The notes below the pieces were generated by a model that was not told the origin of the DNA, did not search any database, and saw nothing but the letters and a program-made list of their open reading frames with translations. Position numbers and translations under genes: made by a program. Below are positions 46,465-59,902 of a stretch of DNA of 64,000 bases, one piece after another. The DNA lies in assembly GCF_902167145.1 (NCBI RefSeq), contig NC_050105.1, positions 122,095,898 through 122,159,897 on the forward strand, written 5' to 3'. This DNA is from Zea mays (Eukaryota > Streptophyta > Magnoliopsida > Poales > Poaceae). Positions within the stretch are counted from its first letter, which is position 1; each line of letters starts with the position of its first letter.

Positions 46465-47822
46465 ATGGCAGGATCCGGTAGAATAAACCAAAATAGGACA
46501 GTTCCAGACATTCGTCCCTTTCCTCCGTAAGTATATAGTTCACTTGTCACATTTATATATGAATTACAAACTTAAGCTACAGTTTGTGTTTTATATAGTT
46601 TCGTGTTATTTGATGATATTCAAGATTTCAATAACTTACCACACGTAAAGAGTATCTTTGCGAGGGTAGTTGTTAAGTTTCCTAGGCGTCATGATAGTCA
46701 ACACTTCATCCTACAGGATATCACAGTGAGTTACTTCAAGCTTTAAAATAGAGTCCATATAGTCATGTTATAATAAAATTCTTTGACTCATACGACCTGT
46801 ATTCCCATATATCTAGGGATCCAAAATGGAAGCAATTTCAAGTCGCAATAATGTTCCACGTTTCGATGCCTTACTCACACAAGGATGCACATATACATTG
46901 TATAGAGTGGGATTCTGTCTAAATAGGGAGGGGATTCAATTTCGGAATATTGGACATGGGCTAGAGATCGGACTGATAACACATACTATTGTGGAGCCAT
47001 TCATTAAGCCAATCCAATTTCCTCCATTTCCAAAGTATCTTATGCCATTCCATAAGGTGTATCAACAACCGCATAAGTCGTTCGTAGGTAATGATCATTC
47101 CTTCCATATGGTTTATATATATATATAGTACTAATGGCTGATGTATAAGTTATTCAAAGATAACTAATCACATGTGAATTGCTCAGACATTATTGGCATA
47201 GTTCTTCATTTAGAGCCATTAAAGCATATCGGTGGAAGGCCGTATAGAGAGGCTGTACTAATGGATTCCAGGTGACACTAATTTATAGCTACATTATTTT
47301 TTGAAAGTATTAAGTAATTTTTAGGTCTTATTCAGACAACATTAATGTTTTTATAGGTGGGATCTAATCGTCGTGGGGGTATGGACTGACCTCTTGCAAA
47401 GAAATGCTCTACGATGGTCGTTAGCTAGAGTTGACAATAACATCATTATTGGAACTATGTTGCGTCGTAACAATAAACATAGTAATTTCTCTTGTACCTA
47501 AATTCTTTCAACTTGAACTCAATTCTTATGCTTATTTATTATCCTAACAATAGGATGCTTGGAAACCTCGGATTACAGCACCGTTCATTTCAACCCAGAT
47601 CATCACACTACATACCACTTGAAGAGTGAGTGGTTCTTATAATAGATTTATAAACTATAGCTAAAATTAAAATGCTAATAATTTAAAATAATCATCTTCT
47701 TACAAATTATGTTCTAAATTGCAGCTATTCGACGTTCGTTGATTCAAAATCCAAGGCGTCGTATCGTCGACAAATTTCTTGAGAACAGACGGGCACATCT
47801 CACAACTGTGATATCTGATTGA
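46465..47822 (+). CDS. RPA-like single-stranded DNA-binding protein, seven exons
   Basis: Exons 46465-46526, 46599-46725, 46817-47087, 47187-47271, 47357-47481, 47554-47625 and 47725-47822 all have GT/AG borders and sum to 840 nt, an unbroken 279-residue ORF. It begins MAGSGRINQNRTVPDIRPFP and contains OB-fold blocks typical of plant RPA70/DUF223 proteins (VVVKFPRRHDSQHFILQDIT, then RWDLIVVGVWTDLL). It ends TTVISD. Plant Helitrons are known to carry RPA-like genes, thought to bind single-stranded DNA during rolling-circle transposition. It is shorter than cellular RPA1, which fits a transposon form. The intact frame suggests recent activity. Confidence 0.8.
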
Positions 47823-50800
47823 GACGTATTCTAGCTTGTTATAGTAGATACTTTGTTAGTTATGATTTAGATGAAACTTAGTAGTAATGATTTGTTCTCT
47901 ATTTTGTATTAGTCGTGTGTTCGGTCTCAATGGTGATCACTTTGTATAAAACTATGTGACCTTTCTATGAGCTAATAAATAAGTTCACCATCATTATTCT
48001 TCATTCATCTTTCTTCATCACTGTTAGCATGGTTCTTGATCTATACAAGCCTATGTCATTTGCATTTAGTCCACTGTAATCCTTGGCCTGGTAATCACAA
48101 AACTATTGAAAACAATATCCGCTTACGAAAGATATGTGGAAAATGCGGTAGGAACGACATAATGATGATAGCATTTTTGCAAATTGAAAGAACAAAAAAA
48201 TTGCTCACCGAAGAGGATCACTTCATTCTTCATCTCAAAACACTCCAGACGATGCAGCAGTTTTGGAACAAAAACTTGAACCTTGCAACAGTAGTAACAC
48301 TTGAGACGGGTGTTTCCTTCTTTAACTGAAGGCACTCAGATCATACGACACTCTTGGAAAAAAATGAAACCTTTCCAAAAACTAAACCAGCAAATATCAC
48401 CTCTTCCCTTTTTTTACGAAACTCGCCGGCACCTCTTCGAGGGGGGAGGCAGAAGCAAGATAACACTTAAACGACAGTAAACAATACACAAACCAGTTAA
48501 AAATATGAAAAATCTCTCATTACAAGAGTTGTAGGCTGTAGCATGGTTATTAACACACAACTGAGGATGGACTTGGTTTGATAATAACATATGCATTCTG
48601 GCTTTTACATGTTGAATTTATGGACATCTACTACATATGGGATTGCTCAACCTATCCGAGCATTTAAATGGAAAACAACTTCCTGCAATCATCAATTAAG
48701 AGATTCAAGTATACACCACACTCCACTGCACTAATATTCTTAGCAGCATCAATTGAACATAATCACAAAAGGACTGGCAAGAAGATTCAGAGTAAGATAA
48801 CATTCTTGGTAGGCATAGAACATAATCTTACTGGATAAATATATTGTTTTATTGTTTTCCTCTTCGTTTTATTTTTCTTTCTTCTTGCTCTGTTGTTCAG
48901 TCAGTCTGTCATCCCCATAAACCAGTTCTAGATAGTAGTACAAAAGGCATTTTCCTCTTCACACTCTTGGTTGCTGCCTTGGCCCCTCCTCAACCCTGTT
49001 TTACTTGACTTCAGCTTTGACAATATATTAGTCAGTACTCCCATAATCCATATCCAAATTCCACCCACGAGTCATATTTCATAAGCACAAAAGCCGTTCT
49101 ATAATTACATTGTTAATGATACTTCCATAATCCATATCCAAATTCCACACACGAGACATATATCATAAGCACAAGGGGAGAAAGAAATTTCAGATAACAT
49201 ATAATGTCAAATGACAGATAATGCCATGTTCATGAATCTTGATAACAGCAACAACATGACACGACATTAAAGTATCATCTGCAGCACATGACAAGAATTG
49301 CATGATCCACGCTTCCACATGTCAAACCAGAGTATAGTGGTGTCAAAAGGGCCGAAAACAAGAAAAGGAGGATATGAGAACAAATAATGAGCATAGAAGA
49401 ACAATATTATTATTGAGTGTTGTTTGCGCAGGTCCTCAATTTATTGAATCATATCATTGCCTCAGTACTTGCAGATTGACATGTCTAACTGAACTCTTGT
49501 ATCATGAAAACAAAGAGAAGACTCATTTGACGGGCAGATTGACAATGCTTCATCCATAAGGTCTAATTGTTGACAAGAACTAAGCTTAAGAGAGAGAACA
49601 AATGACCAAATTGTCTTTGCACGAGCAAAAAATTATACTATAATAAATCAGAAGTACTTTAATTTTGTATATACGATAAGCTTTAGATAGGGACTTCTTC
49701 TGTGGCGGAGGGTCTCCAGGAATTCACCAGCAAGGGAGATCACAAACCAACACTTGGCCACATGAATGAATGCCCTCAAGGCAGACAACTTGTGTGATGT
49801 AGAGGCCAAGCAAAGCTGATAAGAGCATAACGCTATGTATTCTAGCTACAGCTAGGAAGCAAGAGCATAACGCTATGCATTCTAGCTACAGCTAGGAAGC
49901 AAGGCTCTGACCTGTTAGAATTAGAAAAATCAGGTACTACACCACAGGGACAGAGGAAAATAAAAAGGGGTTATTATGCACATGATTACACCTGCAAACC
50001 TCATATCAATCTATCACTGTTCCCTCAGCACCGGAGATCATGAAGTGTGATCATCATATCCATGAAGCATGAACTATAGAAATAGGGGATGTCTACTTTG
50101 TAACCTGAAAATAAAACACAAATAAGCACTAAAGAATTATGGAATTCTGTAAAATAATGTAAATTCCAGTTACAAAAAACCACTGAGCATGCATTTTTGG
50201 TAAATCAAAATTGATTCTAGATGTTACTAAAATAGGGAATCCGCTGAGCATGCAAGTTTGGTAAATTAAATTGACTCCCCTGCAGTGCTAACCCATCAGT
50301 GTCTCAATTAGAAAATTTGAGTAATTACATTCAGAGCATCTCTGAAAATTCAAGTACCTAAATTGTGCACTAAAACTTATACATCATGCTAAGTAAGCAA
50401 TGTAATTTCAAGATACGAATATTGTCAGCTTTACCAAGATCAATGTCATTTGAAGTACCCAAAATATATTTGGGAAAAACACGCCCGTACCACTTGTTTG
50501 TGTGGATTTCATACCCTAAATTTTATGATGTTTTCTTTTGTTCTACGACTAATGGTATGTCTTCATTTTTTTCTTAGCTAATTAGGATCCATTGTAGCAG
50601 CATGCTTTTAGGCTTTAATCTTACAGATTGAAGGTAAACTGAAACATATTCCTAGAAAAGTGAGTATTCCTTAGAATTTGTTTTAGTATCCACTGTAGCA
50701 ACTAGCAACATGCTATTAGGCATTTAGGCTGTAATCTAATTAAATTCAGTTTCAAAAAGGATCAATCACATGGATGCTGTCCTAGAAGCAAAAAAAAAGA

Positions 50801-51035
50801 ACCCACAGTAAACAGAAGTTACCAAACAGTAAATTCTTTTGTTCTACGACTAATGGACTGCCTTCATGTGTTTTCTTACCTGTTTAGGATCCATTGTAGC
50901 AGCATGCTTTTAGACAAAAGAATCTATAGATTGAAGTTAAACCGAAACATATTCCTAGAAAAGTGGGTATTCCTTAGATGAATAGGAACTGAAACATAAA
51001 CTTTCACGTCGATTGAATTCTCGACAGAAGTACCT
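47823..51035. other. Mostly non-coding Helitron interior with short tandem repeats
   Basis: Bases 47823-48000 look like the RPA 3' UTR. Tandem pairs lie at 49041-49090/49125-49174 (offset 84) and at 49821-49860/49861-49900 (40-bp unit). The word AGGATCCATTGTAGCAGCAT recurs at about 50584 and 50887. A short minus-strand stretch near 49690-49800 could be a captured exon, but I cannot assign it. No convincing gene. Confidence 0.5.
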
Positions 51036-51514
51036 GGAGTTGGTTAGATAGTCATTCGATAAGTACTGAGGGAACAAGCAATTCTTCTGTGAGATCCCAT
51101 TGGATGAGACGAACCATATACCTCCATTTGAAGTGCACCAAGTGTTCTTCAAATTCTCCAGCAGCTGGAGATGCTTCAGTTTTCATTTTTATCTGATTGG
51201 TTCCAGCAGTAGGTCCTGGTGATGACTGCTCTCTAAAAGATGGATGCACGAATGCACCCTCTTTAGAACAAAATTCGTCCAACATATGTTGTAAATAGTC
51301 AACAACATCCTTTGTCCACTGAGAGCGTTGGTTATCAGAACCTGCTACTGAAATACTGTTAGGTGTCTGTCGGGTCTGTAGCTATATAAAATTGAATACA
51401 CATCATCACAATGGTGCAATGTGGCCCTTGATCTTCAGAAAGTGATTTCCTACGGTAACCATGAGGAACGTGCTCAGACAATGAACACAGTCGCTTGTTT
51501 GGCTGAGCAAGGGC
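51036..51514 (-). pseudogene. MED12 (Mediator kinase module) gene fragment
   Basis: After a TTGCAG acceptor at 51515, the frame reads ALAQPNKRL, then SEHVPHGYRRKSL, a block conserved near the N-terminus of plant MED12. The next open part (51395-51036) continues SQWTKDVVDYLQHMLDEFCS, then FKWRYMVRLIQWDLTEELLV, and ends at a TGA where Trp is expected (PSVLIE-stop). MED12 links the CDK8 module to Mediator. Only this short part is present, with stops and a probable deletion between the two blocks. Confidence 0.65.
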
Positions 51515-52310
51515 CTGCAAGGCAATAATGGATGTAAAGAAAGAAAACTAATGAATGTAAGCAAACTGAGCTCATTGCTGCAGCACCAGCATAACAAAGT
51601 AAACAACAGCATTCAGCACCATAAATCGAATATTCCAAGCTGAATAACTTTGAATTCCACAGATGAAACATGTGAAAAAGGCTAATGCTCGTTGTCCCAA
51701 GTAACAATGCTGTTCAAGATTTAAATGCCAAAAGCAACCTCACAGTAAGAATGGTCATATGTCCTTAGCTGTTATTCTAGCAGTACACTATCAATCAAAT
51801 ACTCAAAAGGAAGCCAAACATCTAACTATCAGGCGAAAGCAAGCTTAAAAATTTGCAAACTTAGATAACAAACATGAAATATTTACCGAGGTTCTATTGA
51901 ACAAAACATTATATTATTATAACAACAAATGACAGGTTAGTCTGCTCGACCTCAATCCATTTTCTGCGGGTGTCCTCATTACATGGTCTTTGCTCTGGTT
52001 AAACTCCAGGCTTGATCAGTAGAGATCCATAAAGAGGAACTCCATAAACTTGGCCAGCTTGTTGTGAAAGAAAGAGCATCCGTGTTTTATGTTTAACACA
52101 ATATCATGTAATAGGAGGCTTGATCAGTTTTTTATGTTCTAGAATTCACAAATGACAGCCCACATTATCTGCGTTTTAAATTTCAGGTAACCTGAATTTG
52201 ATCAAACCATATGGATGGGATACACATGTAACTGATTAAATTATAAAAGCTCCTTAAATATCCCATATATATTGTCTTAAGGGAAAGAGACCTAATTGAA
52301 ATCAACTTAC

Positions 52311-53186
52311 TGGAGATTACGCCTACGGATGGTAGACTCTTCACCATCGCCTAGAAGAAGTGTCCTCTAGAGAAAAGTCAATTAGAAACCGATAGCCAAG
52401 TTATAATGGCACCTGCGATGCTTTAAAAATGTGGTAGGGTGCCTACAGGTCATTTTCTTGCTAATTTTGCCAGGGAAATTGCAAAAAACTAAAGCAGCAT
52501 TAGTTTCAATGGTGCTTTTGAACTTAAATGAGTACATAAAAAACCTCTGAGAAGACATACTGCATATAAAGAATATGTCCTTAAAATTTAACATGAATTC
52601 TTAATCTTTCACATTGCATTGGTGATTGGTGACACTCTAGGGGCCTGTTTGGTTGCTACCTTGCCAGGCAGCTCGCCGGCCAGGCAATCATCCTAGCCCC
52701 ATGCGACCAAAATCGGACGCCTGGGATGGATTCCTGGGCTAGGCAGCTCCGTCCAGGAGCCATCCAAATAAGCCCTAGAAGCATGTACCACTCAGACAAC
52801 GCATCATTTGGATTAATATCATCAAAGTCCAGGCATAATCACGTACCTCCTCTTCAGCAGCTTGTCTAATGTTGTCTTTTGCTTATAAGTTAGCATTCCT
52901 CAGGCTAATACGAAGCCTGCTAAAATGTTCAAGGTTTATATAAAAAAGAAGGCTAAAAAGGATAACAAAAGTAAACAAACTCCAAGTCTCCAAGAATATC
53001 TTACTTCTTGTATTGTTCATCCCATGACTTCAAGGTTGCTTGACCAGATTGCACCTCATCAAAAGTGGGAAGCTGCTGTGCTAGAAGATCAAGCTGGAAC
53101 TGCAGTGACTTCAGCAACTGCAGAGCATCCTGTGCAGAACCATTCAACCTTGGAAGATTTTCAACAGCTTGTGTGACTCCATCCAT
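52311..53186 (-). pseudogene. Sec20-like vesicle transport gene fragment, three exons
   Basis: Exons 53186-53006 (MDGVTQAVENLPRLNGSAQD, then FDEVQSGQATLKSWDEQYKK), 52916-52847 (LRISLRNANL, stop, AKDNIRQAAEEE) and 52366-52311 (RTLLLGDGEESTIRRRNL) have good splice sites and keep phase. The pattern fits the cytosolic N-terminal part of plant Sec20/BNIP1-like ER SNARE proteins; that naming is from memory of the family. A single TAA inside exon 2 breaks it, and the SNARE and membrane segments are missing. A MITE sits in the second intron. Confidence 0.55.
52641..52775. mobile_element. Small MITE, 135 bp
   Basis: Ends GGGCCTGTTTGG and, reversed, GGGCTTATTTGG form imperfect inverted repeats, flanked by TAG on both sides (52638-52640, 52776-52778). 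The ends resemble Tourist/PIF-type MITEs, although those prefer TAA/TTA. Confidence 0.6.
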
Positions 53187-53479
53187 CCTACTATCTTAAT
53201 GAATCAAGATCAGCAGATTTAACATGCTGGCATGTGAAGAAAGGACAACTGAAAACTTGTAACATAAACAGAATTTAGTCTTGATACATGAATAAGTGCA
53301 CTCTTGAAAACTTAAGTTCCTTCTGGAGGAACAAAAAATCCTCATGGAGGAGGATTTCCTTAGCAGTACATAAACGAATATCCATGGCATGTGGAGTACA
53401 TTTCGGGTTGATGTAAAACATCTATATTCCTTACAATGAAAGAAGTAATTATAACGCAACTACACAACATGTACCACCA

Positions 53480-53740
53480 TCCTAAGCATTCCCTTGTCGG
53501 AGACATCCTAAAAGATTACATTCTCTATATTTTTTTCCTCTTCAACAACATTCTCTAAATCATGTCTTTTATACACAAATACCTATATTAGAGACATTTT
53601 TAATTTGTCCTGTAAATTTAGTAGACCATTTAAAGGACGCTGCCGGAGGGAGTAGAGGATGACCTCATCCTCTAAATTTAGGGTATAGGACCCTTTAGAG
53701 GTCCGTGTTGGAGTTAGTCTTATATGTTGACTTTGATTCT
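53480..53740. repeat. Probable MITE remnant
   Basis: The words TCCTCTAAATTTAGGGTATA and AACTCCAACACGGACC (reversed) are typical of short grass MITEs inserted near genes. Clear matching ends could not be fixed. Confidence 0.35.
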
Positions 53741-53916
53741 CATTGATTGTCTACCATTTAACTGAACGTACCAATTTGCTCGTTAGTACTTTCCCTATCT
53801 CTAAGAATCAATGTTATCTGATTAGATTAGAAATTGAGCGTATCTTATCCTTTGGTGAAGTATGATAAGGTGATTCATCCTCTCATATAGGTTTTGTGGC
53901 TGCCTGAAATACGTAA

Positions 53917-56900
53917 ATGGATCCGCTCCAAACTAATGATGTTCGTTCTCCATTAAAAGAACTGTCCAACATCACTGTTGAAGGTATGTCTACTAATAAT
54001 ATAAGATGCCTTATTTGACATTTCAATAAGGTTGTAAAAAATAAAACCTATAATGGTTTAGTAGGATGTGCGGATGCAAGGCAATGTAAACGGGAAAAGG
54101 AAAGAGCACGATACGCGGCGATGAGTGATGAAACAAAAAATGAATTGAAGAAACGTCGTGCGTCACGCAACAAAGAAAATGTTGTACACCATGAGTATTC
54201 AAAAGTGTTAGATCCAAAGGAACGTAAGAGAATCCGAGAAAGAGCTCGATGTGCAACTCAAACTAAGGAACAAAGGACGTTGCGTAATATGAAACCATGT
54301 CAAAAGAGAGCAAGGGAAAACTATAGAATAAGACAACAAGTTATGCTAAGTCAGGACTCAATCGCCATTGAGAACCCTACTTTTACCCCGGAGCTTGTGT
54401 GGAGTTCAACAGATGCTCAAGCACCTACTGGGTCTCTATTTAGCTCCGAGCTCATGGCTATTCCTGAATTGATCCCAACTCCATTTGTTCCTACTCCATC
54501 GGTGACTGAGGATGTTGAGACAAAGATACTGACAAAGTCTCCTAGACGACAAAGACATCCGTGTACAGTCCCTGCCACAAATAGTGACAAAATGACCGAA
54601 GGAGTAGACGTTGGGAAGCAGCACTTGACATCTTCGACTATTACCACCAATGGTAATTACAAGCTCATTACATCATTAGTTCCCTAATTATTCTTAGTGG
54701 TTAATATGATTAAGGTGTGCTCTTTACAGAGGATGCTGATGAGACTGTACTTTTTAAAGAAGATGATGATGACGAAGAAGGATACCTATTCGCTGGGCAA
54801 GGTACTTACGTAATGTTTTTAATATAGGATATATGATTTAAAAGTTTCTAAAGTTGTATGTCTTATCCCTTGTTCTTTCAAAACAAATTTAGATGGTGAA
54901 TCTGGTGAGGATATTGAGATTGATGAAACCCAAGATGCCTTTACTGTCAACCCTGACGTACCTGACTTGTACGACAAGGTGTATAGTAACATACCTGAAG
55001 AAACACATTTGCTCAGCACTGTTGCTGACTGCGATTACTGCAAAGCGAAGAAGTTTCAGTATGAACCACCTGGATTTTGTTGTCGTAATGGACAGATTAA
55101 TTTAGCCGCATTCGAGACACCGCTCCAGCTTAGGAGGTTGTGGGAGTCTGCAGATGCTGATGCGAGGCACTTTCGTGATAACATTCGATTTTTTAACGAC
55201 CATTTCTCGTTCACTTCTCTGTACTGTTGCCTTGACAGTATGACTACAAACATGGATTGTGGTATCTATACGTTTCGTGCACATGGCATGATGTACCACA
55301 ACGTAAGGTCGTTCGGTAGGGAAGTTGGGGCAGAACATAAACACCTTGAACTCTACTTCTATGATGATGATCCCAGCCTCGAGCATAGATATCGTAAATG
55401 TCGTCAACAACAATTTGAGAAAGATAAGGCAGTTATTAAACAATTGGTTGAAATACTTAAGGGAAATCCATACTCTGAGCACCTTAGGAGTATGGGGCAC
55501 GTTGATAACATTGAAGACTACCACATCGCCTTGAACCTTGACCAAACGCTGAACCAGAAGTTATATAATTCACCCATTACTTCGAAGGTAGCTGCAATTT
55601 GGATTGAGGGGAGTGAACGTCGAGGTCAATTCAGTAATAGTGTTATGCTACATGGGAAGGATAGATCAAGCCACAGCATCCGTTCATATCATGGATGCTA
55701 TGATGCACTATCATATCCATTGTTCTTCCCTAAAGGTGAACTTGGATGGCATGCCAATATTCCTAAGTCCAATGTTTCCATGGACGAAGTAGACGCGTAC
55801 CGCGATCAACATAGGAGAAGTGATGCAAACAATGATGATACAGGTTAGTTCTTTCTTTGTGATTCTTATATAATCCTTTGTTAAATATGTTTTTAGCAAC
55901 ACTAATTAATAAACCTTGCTGTTGCAGAACGACCTAGCCATCTATGCGTGTCTGTACGTGACTATTACTGCTACAGATTCCAAATTCGTCCAAGTATATT
56001 CAATCCAATACTTCATGGGAAGCGGCTTTTCCAACAGTTCGCGGTTGACACCTACATCAAGATTGAGAGCTCTCGTTTGGATTTCATACGTAAAAACCAA
56101 GACAGATTAAGGGCGGATCTATACAAGGGTTTGGTAGATAGCTTGCATGAAGGCGAGAACAGAGCAGACAAAATTGGAAAGCGAACCGTGTTGTCTACAT
56201 CATTTATCGGTGGTCCTCGTGACATGAGACGTCGGTATATGGATGCTATGGCCCTTGTGCGGAAGTTTGGGAAGCCAGACATATTCCTCACTATGACGTG
56301 CAACCCCAATTGGGATGAAATAACCAGAGAGCTTCTCCCTATGCAGTCACCACAGGATCGTCCGGACCTTGTTGTTCGCATATTCCGTGCAAAACTAGAG
56401 GAACTGAAGAAGCGATTGACTAAGCATCATATTCTTGGAAAAATCCGAGCTTATGTCTATGTCGTGGAGTTCTAGAAGCGAGGTTTGCCTCATGTCCATT
56501 TCCTACTCATCATGCAGAGAAAGTACAAGCTAACTTGTCCTGATCAGTATGATCACCTTATCTCCGCTGAGATCCCTGACAAGAAGAAGTACCCTGAACT
56601 ATACAAGATGGTTATCAAGCATATGATGCATGGACCGTGCGGGTTGCTAAATCCTAAATGCCCATGCACTAAGGGTCGTGCTTCATGCAAAAACCATTAT
56701 CCTAGAGCTTTTAGCAATGCAACGTCTCAAGGAAAGGATTCATATCCTATTTATAGGCGTCGTGATGATGGGCGTAAGGAAACGGTTCGAGGTTGTGAAT
56801 TGGACAACAGATGGGTCGTCCCTTACAACCCTTACCTCCTCCGGCTCTTCAACTGTCACATCAATGTTGAGGCGTGCGGGAGCATCAAGGCTGTCAAATA

Positions 56901-59268
56901 CTTGTTCAAATACATATACAAAGGCCACGATCGTGCGTCTGTGGCTGTGACAGACGCAAACAAGGCTGATGGTGACGTTGATGAGATCAAGCAGTATAGA
57001 GATGCTAGGTGGGTGACCCCTCCAGAAGCCCTTTGGAGGATATTCAGCTTTGATCTAAGTCAAAACTCTCCACCAGTGATGCAACTGCAGCTCCATCTTG
57101 AAAACATGCATATGGTGTCATTTCACGAGCGTGCTAAAGTAAATCATGTTGTCCAACGTCCAGGTGCCGATAGGTCAATGCTTACGGCATATTTTGAGGC
57201 AAATAGGCTACACGAAGAGGCTCGGGGCATCCTTTACCGTGATTTTCCTGAGTGGTACACTTTGCAGCAGGGCAAGGTGTGGCAAAGGAGGAAACGAAAC
57301 ACGGGTGGACAGGTTGGTAGAATAGTCTCTGCTCATCCAGCTGAGGGGGAGCGCTTTTATCTTCGACTTCTCTTAAACCATGTGACGGGTGCTACCTCCT
57401 ATGCGGATCTAAGGACAGTAGATGGTGACACACTACCAACTTTTCGTGAGGCAGCACAAAGGAGGGGACTGCTTGAAGCAGACGACACAATAGATGAGTG
57501 TCTCAACGAAGCCGCTATTTACCAAATGCCGTCAGCACTACGAAGGTTGTTTGCAACAATACTGGTATACTGCGAGCCGAACGATGTGGCAGAATTATGG
57601 CAGAGACACCTTGACTCAATGTCAGAGGACTATCACCGTAGTACTCAAAGCAAAATCCATGTGCAGCAGATGGTCTTGATTGACATTAGAAACATTTTGC
57701 AGTCAATGGGTAAAGACATAAAGACATTCCCTCTCCCTGCTATCATTGATAGATATGACGATTTACATGGTACTGATAGAGAGATTTATGAGGAGGAAAG
57801 TATAGTGCCGACGACAGAAGACGTTGCTCTGAAAGAAACCCTAAACGAGGAGCAGAGGTCTGCTTATGATAAGATCCTATCTGTCGTTGACACCAATAAC
57901 GGTGGAGTGTTCTTTGTGGATGGGCCTGGTGGGACTGGAAAGACCTATCTGTATAAGGCATTGCTTGCAGCACTACGCAGTCAGGACAAGATTGCAGTTG
58001 CAACAGCTACATCTGGTGTTGCGGCTTCTATATTGCCTGGGGGGAGGACTGCCCATTCGCGCTTCAAGATACCACTTACTATTGATGATGGTGCTGTATG
58101 TAGCTTCACGAAACAAAGCGGGACAGCAAAGTTGCTACAAAAAGCATCGCTCATTATCTGGGACGAGGCATCAATGACTAAGAGACAAGCAATTGAGGCG
58201 CTAGACAATAGCATGCGTGATATAATGGGACAGTCTAGGTTGCCCTTTGGTGGGAAGACTGTTGTGTTCGGGGGTGATTTCAGACAAGTACTTCCTGTTG
58301 TACGCAAGGGGTCAAGGGCTCAGATAGTTGCTGCCTCTCTACGGAGTTCTTACCTCTGGGAATCCATGTGCCACCTAAAGCTGTTTCAAAACATGAGGGC
58401 ACAGAGCGACCCATGGTTTGCAGAATATTTGTTGCGCGTCGGTGGTGGAACTGAGGAAGCGAACAACGATGGTGATGTTCGTCTTCCAGATGAGGTATGT
58501 GTGCCATATACTGGTAATGACCGCGACCTTGATAGACTGATAGATGACATTTACCCCAATCTAAATGAAAACATGTCTAACACAAGCTACATCACTTCAA
58601 GAGCAATATTGTCTACACGGAATGACTGGGTGGATATGATAAATATGAGGATGATTGATCGTTTCCAAGGGGAGCAGATGATGTACCATAGTTTTGACAC
58701 CGCGGTGGATGATCCTAATAACTATTACCCATCAGAGTTTCTAAACACGCTGACTCCTAATGGACTACCCCCGCATGTTCTGAAGCTCAAAGTTGGATGC
58801 CCAATCATGTTGCTTAGGAATATAGACCCTGCTAATGGACTTTGCAATGGCACGAGGTTGGTGGTTCGTGGTTTCCAAAAAAACAGTATTGATGCTGAAA
58901 TTGTCCTTGGTCAACATGCTGGAATGCGAATTTTCTTGCCTCGTATACCCCTGTGCCCCTCTGATGATGAGATGTTCCCTTTCCAGTTTAAAAGGAAGCA
59001 GTTTCCGATAAGACTAAGTTTTGCCATGACAGTTAACAAGGCCCAGGGCCAGACGATTCCTAATGTTGGTGTGTACTTGCCGGAACCAGTGTTCTCTCAT
59101 GGTCAACTTTATGTTGCTCTATCAAGGGCCACCGCTCGATCGAAAGTGAAGATACTTGCCATTCCAGTCCACGATGAGAAGAAGAAGAAGGGGGTTGAAA
59201 GGAACTCAGCGATAAATGGCGCAACATACACAAAGAATATCGTTTATAAGGAGGTCCTTACGCCGTAA
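53917..59268 (+). CDS. Helitron RepHel transposase (HUH Rep plus PIF1-like helicase), one internal stop
   Basis: Exons 53917-53983, 54065-54652, 54730-54801, 54893-55843 and 55928-59268 have GT/AG borders and sum to 5,019 nt, about 1,672 codons. Order: a basic N-terminal region, an acidic stretch, a zinc-finger-like CDYC..FCCRNG, the Helitron_like_N domain (PDIFLTMTCNPNWDE), the HUH motif (GLPHVHFLL), the two catalytic tyrosines (KYLFKYIYKG), then a PIF1-family helicase with Walker A (GPGGTGKT), Walker B (IIWDEASM), GGDFRQVLPV and the C-terminal MTVNKAQGQT and YVALSRA. One TAG (56473-56475, codon about 742) interrupts it three codons before the HUH region. The protein would nick, unwind and join DNA for rolling-circle transposition. 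Confidence 0.9.
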
Positions 59269-59741
59269 CTGACATTGATGAATGAATGGCAATTAACAAC
59301 TTGTAATGCACTTAATTATTTTGGTTTTTAGGTGAAGATGTATTTTTGCCTTTTATTTCTCTATTTTGGCTCCTTTTTAGCTTCCTATTGTTTAGTGGTC
59401 ATTTGGTTGATACAACAAAGAAAGCAGATGAGCATTGAATAGATGTTATTGAATAGACACATTCGAATTTGAAACTGCACATTTGAATTTGAAATGATCT
59501 GACAAGCAAGTTGTGATTTCCATCTATCTTAATGATCACCTAAATAACATATTATAAAACTCAGACTGAATTACATCTTCCTTTTCTCCCCAGTTTCCAG
59601 GTGTAACCTTGAGATATTGTTACGGTCGGGAACATTTATAGGTGCTCGTAACAGGGGCTAATTAGGCAAAAGGAGGGGTATTTGGTTTGAACAAGCAATT
59701 ACAGCCAATCCCATTTTCACCTCCTTTCTCTGTTATCTCAT
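59269..59741 (+). other. RepHel 3' flank
   Basis: AT-rich sequence after the stop codon, probably 3' UTR and spacer. I see no terminal hairpin with CTRR here, so the Helitron does not end directly after its transposase. Confidence 0.4.
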
Positions 59742-59902
59742 GGAGACTAGGGAGTTGTTTAGTTTGATGGATTTTTTCAGTTTCCTGTGTTTCTGGCCTC
59801 CCTGAGGAGGCCTTGTAATCTGTCCAGATCTCTTTGATCTGGATTTATCTCTTCTTCTTAATATATTGAGGCGCAGTTCTCCTGCGTTTTCCCAAAAAAA
59901 AA
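59742..59902 (+). mobile_element. 5'-truncated LINE tail with 15-bp target duplication
   Basis: A 161-bp insert ends with CTTAATATATTGAGGCGCAG, CTCCTGCG and a short A run, the typical 3' end of plant L1 LINEs. It is flanked by a perfect duplication, TCTCTGTTATCTCAT, at 59727-59741 and 59903-59917. No coding part remains. Confidence 0.85.

Noticed and set aside
48123..48335. Possible zinc-finger peptide on the minus strand
   Set aside because: The cysteine spacing does not complete a known finger, and the frame is short and isolated.
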